From: CAZUVM01 sp964623885
GTDB taxonomy: Bacteria > Verrucomicrobiota > Verrucomicrobiia > Limisphaerales > UBA8199
Assembly (NCBI GenBank): GCA_964623885.1
Contig: CAZUVM010000031.1
Span: forward strand, 1-23,383
Reading direction: 5' to 3'
DNA: 23,383 bases
Positions 6,062 to 13,871 of this stretch are shown piece by piece; the first letter of the stretch is position 1; each line of letters begins with the position of its first letter. Position numbers and translations under genes: made by a program. The notes under the pieces are model-generated. The model was given only the letters and a program-made list of their open reading frames with translations, was not told where the DNA came from and made no database searches.

Positions 6062-7906
6062 ATGGTAATTTCGAGCACCACCAAGCGGCCGCGCAACGTC
6101 GATTGGCCGCGCGCGGCGGCGATTCTTTACGGCGACTGGGGGACCAGCAAAGCCTACGTCGTCGGCCTGGCATTCGCCGTGGCCGGCTACGCTTCGTTTT
6201 GGCTCATCGCCGCGATGTCGGTGCTGACCGCTCTGGTCGGCATCAACTACATGGTCATCTGCCGGCACTACCCGGATGGCGGCGGCGTCTATGCCAGCGT
6301 CCGGCACCGGTCGGAAATCCTGTCGATCGTGGGCGCTTTCCTACTGATTGCCGATTACCTGGTCACCGCGGCGATCAGCGCCCTTTCGGCTTTTCAGTAT
6401 CTGGGCGTGCCGCACCCCGAGATTTTCGCCGGTCTGTCGATCCTGTTCATTGGGGCGTTAAATTTCTTCGGTCCGCGGCATACGGGCGGGCTGGCATTTC
6501 TGGTATCGGTGCCCACGGTCATCGTCGTGGTGCTGTTGGGATTGTTCAGCCTGCCGCATCTCGGGGCTGCGGTGCATAATCTCCAGCCGCTGCATGGCGG
6601 TTTTTTTAAGAATTGGAACGGGTTCGTCGGCGTTGTGCTCGCTCTTTCAGGCGTGGAAGCCATCGCCAATGCCACCGGCGTGATGAAACTCAACCCGGGC
6701 ACGGACGATGCCAAACCGAACGTCTCGAAAACTTCCACCAAGGCGATCATTGTCGTCATGCTCGAAGTTTGTATCTTCACCGTCCTGCTTAGCCTCGCCG
6801 CGCACGCCTTGCCCGGATTGCAGATCAACAAGGATGATGTGGATGCGCCCGGCCATCCGGGGGTGCGCGACTACATGCTCCGCTACATGGCTGATGTGTT
6901 CGTGAGCGGCTCGGTGACCGGTCCGCTGGCAATTAGCCTGGGTCACGTCGCGGGTGTGGTGGTGAGCCTCGTGTTCGCGTTTTTGCTGCTCTCCGCCGTT
7001 AACACTGCGATTGTGGACCTGATCGCCATCCAATTTTTGATGTCGCGCGACCGCGAGCTGCCCGGCGTCTTTCAGAAGCTCAACAAATTCGGCGTGCCGA
7101 ACCTTGCGGTGATTGTAGCCACGATCATTCCGGTCGTGCTGGTGGTGGCCGTGAGCGATATGGCCGGACTCGCGGACCTCTATGCCGTAGGTGTCGTCGG
7201 CGCCATTGCCACGAACCTCGGGGCAACTTCGACGGATCGCAAAGTCCAGCTCGCCCGCTGGGAACGAACACTCATGTTCGGCACCTTCCTGATCATGCTG
7301 GCGATCGAAATCTCGCTATTTATCGACAAACCGGGCGCGCGCATCTTCGCCGTCACCATTCTGGCGATTGGGTTGTTCCTGCGCGGTTGGATCGTCGAAA
7401 TGGGAAAGAAGCGAGAACTGGCTGCAGCCGCCGTAACGGCGACTGCTGTTCCCATCCCGGTCGCAAGCGAGCCACTGCCAAAGATCAATGGCGCGCAGGT
7501 AGATGGGGCGCCCATCGTATGCGCCATCCGCGGCGCCGGCAAAACTCTGGAGTTCGCGGTCGAGGAAGCGCGCCTCAGCCATCGCCCGCTCTACCTGTTA
7601 TTTGTTCGCGGCTTGCCCGCCTTGAGCGAAGCCGACCAGAACCGTCGCTGGCAGGAAGATGAAGAGGCCCGCGATGTTTTCTCTCAGGCGCGGACGATGG
7701 CCAACGGGCATCCGGTCTTCCCATGCTATGCCGTCAGCGATTCGGTGGCGGACACGATTGTGGATATCACCGCGACTATGGGCGCCTCCTTGCTGATTCT
7801 GGGCGCACCGGTCCGCAGCCGGCTGTTGCATCTGTTGCGCGCGGATGTGGTGCAAAAGGTGTCGGATAGCCTCCCGGAAGATATCCACCTGCTGGTTTAC
7901 GCGTAA
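6062..7906 (+). CDS. APC-superfamily permease with C-terminal Usp-like domain, KimA-like candidate K+ transporter
   Basis: 614 residues. About 12 hydrophobic helices (roughly 18-445) are followed by a linker and a soluble alpha/beta domain (about 480-614: APIVCAIRGAGKTLEFAVEE...ASLLILGAPVRSR...DIHLLVYA) with Usp-like order. Core motifs are GDWGTSKAY (D25, Y32), LLIADYLVTAAIS (D98, Y99, T102, S106), LSGVEAI (S196, E199) and LYAVGVVGAI (Y374). From memory these have the spacing of the K+-coordinating residues of Bacillus KimA (D36/Y43, D117/Y118/T121/S125, T230/E233, Y377), with Thr changed to Ser at 196. KimA (607 residues) also ends in a soluble domain that binds c-di-AMP. The gene lies 78 bp upstream of kdpD-kdpE. 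K+ uptake is therefore the favoured role; amino-acid transport is the alternative and is what automatic annotation would say. Confidence 0.75.
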   Translation: MVISSTTKRPRNVDWPRAAAILYGDWGTSKAYVVGLAFAVAGYASFWLIAAMSVLTALVGINYMVICRHYPDGGGVYASVRHRSEILSIVGAFLLIADYLVTAAISALSAFQYLGVPHPEIFAGLSILFIGALNFFGPRHTGGLAFLVSVPTVIVVVLLGLFSLPHLGAAVHNLQPLHGGFFKNWNGFVGVVLALSGVEAIANATGVMKLNPGTDDAKPNVSKTSTKAIIVVMLEVCIFTVLLSLAAHALPGLQINKDDVDAPGHPGVRDYMLRYMADVFVSGSVTGPLAISLGHVAGVVVSLVFAFLLLSAVNTAIVDLIAIQFLMSRDRELPGVFQKLNKFGVPNLAVIVATIIPVVLVVAVSDMAGLADLYAVGVVGAIATNLGATSTDRKVQLARWERTLMFGTFLIMLAIEISLFIDKPGARIFAVTILAIGLFLRGWIVEMGKKRELAAAAVTATAVPIPVASEPLPKINGAQVDGAPIVCAIRGAGKTLEFAVEEARLSHRPLYLLFVRGLPALSEADQNRRWQEDEEARDVFSQARTMANGHPVFPCYAVSDSVADTIVDITATMGASLLILGAPVRSRLLHLLRADVVQKVSDSLPEDIHLLVYA

Positions 7907-7984
7907 TGATTTCGTGGAGCGTGGAGCGTTGAAAAACTGCATAATAGGTCTTCCGCGGAAAGTTAACTAAACTATACTTCCGCC

Positions 7985-10669
7985 GTGGCCGAAGAGACCC
8001 GCCCCAATCCGGACGTGCTGTTGGCGGCCTTGCAAAAGAAGGAAGCCAGGGCGCGGCGCGGCCAGCTAAAGGTGTTTTTCGGGATGGCCCCCGGGGTTGG
8101 CAAGACCTACGCCATGCTCGAAGCGGCCCGCCGCGAATTGTCCGCCGGCCGGGATGTTGTGGCCGCTTACGTGGAGACCCACGGCCGCAAGGAAACGGAC
8201 GCGCTGGCGGCCGGCTTGCCGATTCTGCCCCGCATCACCGTCGATTACCGCGGCATGACCCTGACTGAGATGGACCTCGACGCAGTCCTGAGCCGGCGTC
8301 CGCAATTGGCTTTGGTGGACGAATTGGCCCATACGAACGCGCCCGGCGCCCGCCATCCCAAACGCTACCAGGATGTGCTCGAGTTGCTCGAAGCCGGCAT
8401 CGACGTGTTCACCACGCTCAACGTTCAGCACGTCGAAAGCCGCGCCGAGGCCGTGCGCCAGATCACCGGCACCCAAATCCGCGAAACACTGCCGGACACT
8501 GTGCTTGAGGGAGCGGAGTTCGAGTTGGTGGACTTGCCGACTGAGGAGCTCCGCGCCCGGCTGTCGACCGGCAAGGTTTATGTCCCGGAATCGGCTCGCG
8601 CGGCGCAGGAGCATTTTTTCCGGCCGGGCAATCTTTCCGCTTTGCGCGAACTGGCGCTGCGCTTTGCCGCGGAGCACGTAGGCCAGGACGTTCTCGCCTA
8701 TCGCCAGGCGCACGGCATCGCTGACCCCTGGAAATCGGGTCAACGGCTGCTGGTCGCAGTCGGGCCGAGCCCGACCTCGGCCGCGTTGGTGCGCTGGACC
8801 CGCAGGCTCGCCAGTGAGCTGCACGCCCCCTGGCTGGCGGTTTATGTCGAATTACCCCGGCCTTTGAATGAGGACGAGCAAGCTCGCCTGGAAAAGCACC
8901 TCGCTCTGGCCAGGGAACTCGGCGCGCAGGTCGTTCACACGACGGACAGCGATATTGTTCGCGGCCTCATCCGTGTGGCGCGCGAACAGAACGCCACGCA
9001 ACTTGTGCTGGGCAAGCCAGCCGGCTGGCGCACGATCGAAATGCTGCGCGGCGGCTCGCTTCTTAACCGCCTGATTCGCGAAAGCGGCAACATCGATATC
9101 CATGCCGTGCGGGCCGAAGGTGATGCGCCGTTGCTGCGCCGCCCGGCAACGCCGCGATTTAATCCCGGAGCTGCGCGCGGCTATGGCATTGCGGCCGCGG
9201 TCGTAATGGGTGTCACCGGTCTGAATGCACTGCTCGCGCGTTGGGTGGGCTACCAATCGCTGGCCCTGGTTTATTTGCTAAGCGTGGTGGTGCTGGCGAT
9301 GTTTGTCGCCCGCGGACCGACTCTGTTGGCAGCGACCTTAACCGCGTTGCTTTGGGATTTCTTCTTCACGGAGCCGCGGTTCAGCTTTCGCATCATCAGC
9401 GCGGCCGACGGCATGATGTTTGCCACTTATTTCGTGGTCGCCATGGCGATGGGCCATCTGGCTGCGCGATTACGCGCACAACAAGCCGCTGAGCGCCGCC
9501 GCGAGCAGCACGCCACCGCGATGTATTTGTTGACGCGCGAACTGGCCCAGGCCACCGATTTCGCCGATTTGCTGGCCATCATCATCCGCGAAGTCGGCAA
9601 AGCCGCGAATGCCGACGTTGCGCTTTCGCTGCCGGAAGAAGGGACCGATAATTCGCTCACGCCTTACTTTGCGAGCAGTTGGTTGCTGACCGATAAAGAA
9701 CAAAGCGTCGCGGCCTGGGCTTTTCGACGGCGACAGCCCGCCGGCCGAGGCACCGATACCCTGCCATCCGCCGAAGGTGTGCACCTGCCGCTGATTGCAG
9801 GCGAACGAGTGGTCGGCGTGCTCAGCGTGCGGCTGCGTGGAGGCGCGTCACTGGCCGCCACTGACCGTGACCTCCTCGAGGCGTTTGTGCGCCAAATTGC
9901 ATTGGTCATCGACCGCCAGCGGTTGCGCGACGCCGAGCAGCGTGCCAAGCTCGTCGAAGAATCCGAGCGCTTGAGCAAAACGTTGCTGAATTCGGTCTCG
10001 CATGAAATCCGCACGCCGATTGCCGTCATCAACAGCGCCGCCGCCACCCTTAGCGCCGCGCGACAGAATCACTCCGGTCCGGTTCCCTGGGCCATGGTCG
10101 ATGAAATCCAGGAAGCCACCCGCCGCCTCAATCGCCTCGTGGGCAATTTGCTGAATATGACCCGCATCGAAGCCGGCCATGTCCAGGCCAAACTGGATTG
10201 GTGCGACGTCCCTGACTTGATCCACGTCACGTTGAAAGAGATCGAAAGGGAATTGGCGGGGCACAGGATTACCGTCGACCTCCCCGCCGGCTTGCCCCTG
10301 GCGCGGATGGATTTTGTTCTCATGCAGCAAGCTTTGGCGAACCTGCTGCTCAATGCGGCGGTCCACACGCCACCTGGCACGCCCATCCATGTCCACGCCG
10401 CCGCTCAAGATGGCGAATTGCTCGTGACTGTTTCCGACGGTGGCCCGGGCCTGCCCCCTGACGCACTGCCGTTTATTTTCGACAAGTTTTACCGCGCGCC
10501 CGCCGCTCCGGCCGGTGGCACCGGTCTCGGCCTGGCCATCGTCAAAGGTTTCGTCGAAGCTCAGAACGGCCGCGTCGAAGCCAGAAACCAGCCTGGCAGC
10601 GGTGCCGCTTTCACCATTCGTTTGCCGCTGGCCAAAGCGCCGGCGGTAGCTGTCGAAGCAACTGTATGA
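7985..10669 (+). CDS. kdpD: Osmosensitive K+ sensor histidine kinase KdpD
   Basis: 894 residues, the same length as E. coli KdpD, starting at GTG. Domains: KdpD N-terminal ATPase-like domain (about 20-235) with Walker A GMAPGVGKT at 33-41 and LALVDELAHTN at 108-118; Usp domain (about 250-375; VAVGPSPTSAALVRW...WLAVYVE); four-helix DUF4118 membrane unit (about 398-490); GAF-like domain (about 520-650); HisKA with SHEIRTP placing the phosphorylated His at residue 673, as in E. coli; and HATPase (N box NLLLNAAVHTPPG, then DGGPGLPP, FDKFYR, GTGLGLAIVKGF). It is an inner-membrane kinase that phosphorylates KdpE under low K+ or osmotic stress. In staphylococci the Usp domain binds c-di-AMP; whether this one does is untested. 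It follows the permease by 78 bp. That gap contains TTCCGCGGAA (7951-7960) and a TATACT 6 bp before the start, so a separate, nearly leaderless transcript is possible. No kdpFABC is visible. Confidence 0.95.
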   Translation: MAEETRPNPDVLLAALQKKEARARRGQLKVFFGMAPGVGKTYAMLEAARRELSAGRDVVAAYVETHGRKETDALAAGLPILPRITVDYRGMTLTEMDLDAVLSRRPQLALVDELAHTNAPGARHPKRYQDVLELLEAGIDVFTTLNVQHVESRAEAVRQITGTQIRETLPDTVLEGAEFELVDLPTEELRARLSTGKVYVPESARAAQEHFFRPGNLSALRELALRFAAEHVGQDVLAYRQAHGIADPWKSGQRLLVAVGPSPTSAALVRWTRRLASELHAPWLAVYVELPRPLNEDEQARLEKHLALARELGAQVVHTTDSDIVRGLIRVAREQNATQLVLGKPAGWRTIEMLRGGSLLNRLIRESGNIDIHAVRAEGDAPLLRRPATPRFNPGAARGYGIAAAVVMGVTGLNALLARWVGYQSLALVYLLSVVVLAMFVARGPTLLAATLTALLWDFFFTEPRFSFRIISAADGMMFATYFVVAMAMGHLAARLRAQQAAERRREQHATAMYLLTRELAQATDFADLLAIIIREVGKAANADVALSLPEEGTDNSLTPYFASSWLLTDKEQSVAAWAFRRRQPAGRGTDTLPSAEGVHLPLIAGERVVGVLSVRLRGGASLAATDRDLLEAFVRQIALVIDRQRLRDAEQRAKLVEESERLSKTLLNSVSHEIRTPIAVINSAAATLSAARQNHSGPVPWAMVDEIQEATRRLNRLVGNLLNMTRIEAGHVQAKLDWCDVPDLIHVTLKEIERELAGHRITVDLPAGLPLARMDFVLMQQALANLLLNAAVHTPPGTPIHVHAAAQDGELLVTVSDGGPGLPPDALPFIFDKFYRAPAAPAGGTGLGLAIVKGFVEAQNGRVEARNQPGSGAAFTIRLPLAKAPAVAVEATV

Positions 10670-10741
10670 CCAGAATCTGTGAACGCGGATTTTTGGGACG
10701 CCGAGGACGGCGTCCCTACGGGCTTCGAAGCAACTGCGTGA
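10653..10741. repeat. 17-bp direct repeats flanking a hairpin insert at the kdpD 3' end
   Basis: TCGAAGCAACTGTATGA (10653-10669, the last codons of kdpD) recurs as TCGAAGCAACTGCGTGA at 10725-10741 with two mismatches. Between them lies a 55-bp stretch containing a perfect 9-bp hairpin. The arrangement looks like insertion of a small element with duplication of the kdpD 3' end. Confidence 0.7.
10695..10716. repeat. Perfect GC-rich hairpin GGGACGCCG-agga-CGGCGTCCC
   Basis: Arms 10695-10703 and 10708-10716 with a 4-nt loop, preceded by TTTTT and followed by TACGGG. It sits between kdpD and kdpE, where it could attenuate or stabilise the message. The form (GGGACGCC...GGCGTCCCTACGG) looks like a dispersed repeat family rather than an intrinsic terminator, since the T-run is on the 5' side. 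Confidence 0.6.
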
Positions 10742-10751
10742 TAACAAACTT

Positions 10752-11456
10752 ATGACCGCCTCTCCGCTCAAGCCCGCCGCTCTCGTCATTGATGACGAAC
10801 TGCAAATTCGCCGTCTCCTGCGGGTCTGTCTCGAAGCCAATGGCTACCGTGTTTTCGAAGCTGCTTCGGGCCAGGACGGCATTACTGAGGCCGCACAGCA
10901 TCCGCCCGATATCGTTTTGCTCGACCTCGGTCTGCCCGACCTGGACGGCGTGACCGTGCTCAAGCGTCTGCGCGAATGGACTCGCGTCCCTGTTATCGTT
11001 CTCTCCGTGCGGGAGCGCGAAGAGGACAAAATTGCCGCTCTCGACCACGGCGCGGATGATTACATCACCAAACCTTTCAGCACCGGCGAACTTTTGGCCC
11101 GCCTGCGAGTCGCCCAACGCCACGCCACGCCGAAGCCGGAACTAAGTGTGTTTCGTTCCGGCAACCTCGAAGTTGATCTCACCGCGCGCGTGGTCAAACG
11201 CGAAGGCAAAGAAGTTAAACTCACAGCGACCGAGTACTCTCTGCTCCGCATGCTCGTCCAGAATGCCGGGAAGGTTCTGACGCATGGCCAGATTCTACGC
11301 GAGGTCTGGGGCCCAAATTATGGCGAGCAGACACACTACCTGCGTGTCTACATCGCGCATTTACGCGAAAAGCTCGAAGCCGAACCGTCCAAGCCGGCAA
11401 TGATCGCGACCGAGCCGGGTGTCGGCTATCGCTTCATTGAAGACTTAGCCCATTGA
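10752..11456 (+). CDS. kdpE: KdpE-type response regulator (receiver plus OmpR/PhoB winged helix)
   Basis: 234 residues. The receiver domain (about 10-125) has acidic residues D14/D15, phosphoacceptor D58 in IVLLDLGLPDLDG, VIVLSVRE and YITKPFSTGE. The C-terminal winged helix (about 135-232) shows KLTATEYSLLRMLVQNAGKV, LREVWG, LRVYIAHLREKLE and PGVGYRF, as in KdpE. It would be phosphorylated by the KdpD encoded 82 bp upstream and act as a DNA-binding activator; the likeliest local target is the permease/kdp cassette. The ATG lacks a clear Shine-Dalgarno; a hairpin repeat separates it from kdpD. Its 3' end overlaps the convergent phosphoesterase gene by 12 bp. Confidence 0.93.
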   Translation: MTASPLKPAALVIDDELQIRRLLRVCLEANGYRVFEAASGQDGITEAAQHPPDIVLLDLGLPDLDGVTVLKRLREWTRVPVIVLSVREREEDKIAALDHGADDYITKPFSTGELLARLRVAQRHATPKPELSVFRSGNLEVDLTARVVKREGKEVKLTATEYSLLRMLVQNAGKVLTHGQILREVWGPNYGEQTHYLRVYIAHLREKLEAEPSKPAMIATEPGVGYRFIEDLAH

Positions 11457-12155
11457 CCGTTCACCCAATCGATACCGTTTTAAAACTTCGGTGCTGTGAC
11501 GCGACAGATACCAATCATTAGCCACCAGGCTCAGGCTGCGGACGATGCTGGTGCCGAACCGCCGCGTTCTGGCCTGTTCCAACATCATGGCAAATCGGTG
11601 GCCATCCCGCAGCGGTGCCCGAAATCGCGCCACAGTCATGTGAGCCGTCTCTAGTCGATACCTTTCATCCACACCCGCGCCCAGACCGCGAATCCAGAGC
11701 TGCTGGCGCAAGGTGTCGCGCAGACGGTTCAGCGCATTACTTTCAAAGAATCCTTGAATCATCATCGTCCCAGGAGAAACCGTTACTCCTTCAAATCTGA
11801 TGACGAAAAGCTCCGCGTTTTTCAGTGCCGCGCTGACCGCAGAAATGTACTGATCCTTTCTGGCGAAAAATGATGCATGATGTTCTGTCGCGGTAAACAG
11901 TGACAGGATCGTGACGTGAAGCTCCGAGGCTGCATAATAATACTGGTCCGGCTCGATCTGCCGCATTTGGCGCACCAGCGCTTGCGCGCGCCGCCGCACC
12001 GGCGCTGATGGCCGTGCCACTACAGTGAGTCCCCGCCGTTCGTCGCCTGCTTGTGCTGCTAAAACCGGGTCCAACTCGACCTGACCCGAGCGAATCTTCC
12101 CGATCGTCGTCGACCACATTTCATCATAACGCAGCCGCAACCGATTGCGCGTCAT
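11445..12155 (-). CDS. 2H phosphoesterase-superfamily protein (LigT/2'-5' RNA ligase-like)
   Basis: 236 residues with two H-x-T motifs characteristic of 2H phosphoesterases: LHVTILSLF (H80, T82) and AHMTVARFR (H172, T174), about 90 residues apart and each in a beta-strand. The family includes RNA cyclic phosphodiesterases and 2'-5' RNA ligases acting on 2',3'-cyclic or 2'-5' phosphodiester bonds; the substrate here is unknown. The N-terminal ~70 residues (an Arg-rich part, then VLAAQAGDERRGLTVVARPS) are longer than in minimal LigT. It starts 11 bp downstream of radC on the same strand and is probably co-transcribed with it. Its 3' end overlaps the kdpE stop by 12 bp in convergent orientation. 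Confidence 0.75.
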   Translation of the reverse strand: MTRNRLRLRYDEMWSTTIGKIRSGQVELDPVLAAQAGDERRGLTVVARPSAPVRRRAQALVRQMRQIEPDQYYYAASELHVTILSLFTATEHHASFFARKDQYISAVSAALKNAELFVIRFEGVTVSPGTMMIQGFFESNALNRLRDTLRQQLWIRGLGAGVDERYRLETAHMTVARFRAPLRDGHRFAMMLEQARTRRFGTSIVRSLSLVANDWYLSRHSTEVLKRYRLGERSMG

Positions 12156-12166
12156 ACTGATTCACG

Positions 12167-12877
12167 CTAGTACCCAGCAAAATATCCCAGTTCCCGCAGC
12201 GAAACGAAATCTTTCGCGCGCTCCTGTGTTGCGTGACCGAGGATGATATGATCCAGAACATCAATCTTTAGGAGTTGGCCGGCGCGGATGAGATCGCGAG
12301 TTACTTTGATATCGGCTTCCGAGGGAGTTGGATCGCCGCTGGGATGGTTGTGAGCAAGCACGACGGCGGCGGCATTGCGTTCGATAGGGTGCTTGAAAAC
12401 TTCTCGCGGATGGATGAGCAGCGTATCGAGCGTGCCTTGCGAAACCTCGCGCACATCGATGAGACGGCGGCGCGTGTTCAATAAAACAATCTGGAAGGTT
12501 TCTACTTCGGCGCGGCGATTTTGCTCGCGCAGCAAACGCGCCACCGACTCCGGGGTATCGAGCAACGGCGATTCGTTGCGCAATTCATCGGCCATTTTCC
12601 GCGCCAGTGTGAACGCAGCCAGAAGCGTAACGGCCTTGTCCGGGCCAATGCCTTTGACGGCCTGAAGCTCTTTAAGCGAGGCCTGGCCCAGCGCCTGCAG
12701 CGAGCCGTATTTGCCGAGGATTTGCTTCCCCAGTTCAAGCGCGTTCGCCCCTTGCAGGCCCGTGCGCAAAAGGATGGCGATGAGTTCGGCCGGGCTGACC
12801 GCGGCCGGGCCGAGCGCGCGCAAACGTTCCCGCGGACGCTCACTGGGAGGCTGGTCCTTGAGTTTCAACCCGGTCAT
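12167..12877 (-). CDS. radC: RadC family protein (JAMM/MPN+ domain)
   Basis: 236 residues, the usual RadC length. The N-terminal part contains a helix-hairpin-helix-like region (about 55-92; LKELQAVKGIGPDKAVTLL). The C-terminal JAB domain has the metal-binding signature AHNHPSGDPTPSEAD (H176, H178, D189) and the family features VLLNTRRRLI and HPREVFKHPIERNAAAVVLA. RadC was named for DNA repair, but its biochemical role remains unsettled; the JAMM motif implies a Zn-dependent hydrolase fold. It is followed within 11 bp by the 2H phosphoesterase gene and lies 82 bp downstream of the tandem-Usp gene on the same strand. Confidence 0.95.
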   Translation of the reverse strand: MTGLKLKDQPPSERPRERLRALGPAAVSPAELIAILLRTGLQGANALELGKQILGKYGSLQALGQASLKELQAVKGIGPDKAVTLLAAFTLARKMADELRNESPLLDTPESVARLLREQNRRAEVETFQIVLLNTRRRLIDVREVSQGTLDTLLIHPREVFKHPIERNAAAVVLAHNHPSGDPTPSEADIKVTRDLIRAGQLLKIDVLDHIILGHATQERAKDFVSLRELGYFAGY

Positions 12878-12959
12878 ACACCGAGGTTAAGCAAATGAGC
12901 CGCGCGGAGAAAGCAAAAAGACTTTACTTGTTGATTTCCGGATCGAGTGGGGCTTTGCG

Positions 12960-13820
12960 TTAAAACCAGCCGCGCAAGCGGCCGCGCCCGGCAAATAGGG
13001 CCTCATCGCTGCGCACCACGAGAACAGCTCGATCAACGCGATTGACAATTTCGCGGCTGATATCGCCCAGCACATAACTGCGCAAGCTGCCGCTTAACGC
13101 TGAGCCGGTAACGACCAGGTCATAATTGCCCGCCTGGATCTCACGAAGAATTTCCTCCAACACCGGCCCGCGTCGCAACCGAACTTCAGCCGGGACACCG
13201 GAGGTCTCGAGGGCTTCCTTTTCCCGCCGCAAATTCAGGCCCAGCTCCGATTGTGAATTCAACAAGGCGGTGGCGGTTTGTTCCATCCGGGGCAAGCTGG
13301 CGTAAATGGCGGGTGGTTCCGGCATCACGTGCAAGAGGGTAACCGAGGCGCCGGTGCAACGAGCAAGCGCTCCCGTCAAACTGACGGCGGCGTCGATGTA
13401 GCGCCCGCCCGCGCTACATATCAGGACGCGTTTCAAGGCGATGATCTGGCCTGCTACACTCAACACCGGCGGCCGGATCTCTTTTATGATTTTGTATGTT
13501 TTGGAAGACATCCAGAATCCGCCGCGGATTTTTTTGCGGACTGCGCCGATGACGACTACATCGTAAGGGGTCTCTTCGGTCCGTTTACGAATCTCGACCA
13601 CCGGATTACCGGTCTTGATAAGCAGTTCGGCTTCGACTTTTTTATCGATCAGACCGGCTTGGATTCGTCTCAATGATTCCAGCAGCGGGTCGGTATTGCC
13701 GGCGCGCTCGATGATGCCGAGCAAAGTGACTTGAGCCTGGCATCTGGCGACGATCATCGCGCCGAACCGGACCGCGCGCTCAGCCTGTTCCGATCCGTCA
13801 CTGCACAAAAGAAGTCTCAC
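12960..13820 (-). CDS. Tandem universal stress protein (two Usp domains)
   Basis: 286 residues made of two Usp-like halves: about 1-125 (MRLLLCSDGSEQAERAVRFG ... DVVVIGAVRKKIRG ... PPVLSVAG) and about 128-272 (KRVLICSAGGRYIDAAVSLT ... VTLLHVMPEPP ... YDLVVTGSALSGSLRSYVLG ... RAVLVVRSDE). The second half has a better nucleotide-binding-loop shape (GSALSGSLRSYVLGDIS) than the first, where the Gly pattern is degraded. Tandem Usp proteins are cytoplasmic stress proteins and often accompany transporters. Its start is 51 bp downstream of the TauE/SafE permease stop on the same strand, which suggests an operon and possible regulation of that permease (inference). Confidence 0.85.
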   Translation of the reverse strand: MRLLLCSDGSEQAERAVRFGAMIVARCQAQVTLLGIIERAGNTDPLLESLRRIQAGLIDKKVEAELLIKTGNPVVEIRKRTEETPYDVVVIGAVRKKIRGGFWMSSKTYKIIKEIRPPVLSVAGQIIALKRVLICSAGGRYIDAAVSLTGALARCTGASVTLLHVMPEPPAIYASLPRMEQTATALLNSQSELGLNLRREKEALETSGVPAEVRLRRGPVLEEILREIQAGNYDLVVTGSALSGSLRSYVLGDISREIVNRVDRAVLVVRSDEALFAGRGRLRGWF

Positions 13821-13871
13821 AACGCTGCTCCATTGGAAATAGATTATTGCTGCTTCGTCAAAAGCGGTTCG

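Noticed and set aside
6062..7906. Simple amino-acid permease assignment
   Set aside because: The fold fits, but the K+-site-like residues, the Usp tail and the kdpDE context favour a K+ role; kept only as the alternative.
8066..8824. Open frame of 252 codons antisense to the 5' part of kdpD
   Set aside because: It mirrors the Walker and Usp regions of kdpD and has no start signal or domain.
9848..10840. A long open frame (330 codons) antisense to kdpD
   Set aside because: It lies opposite clearly conserved kinase domains, has Arg/Gly-rich composition and no domain; it is a by-product of GC-rich codon use.
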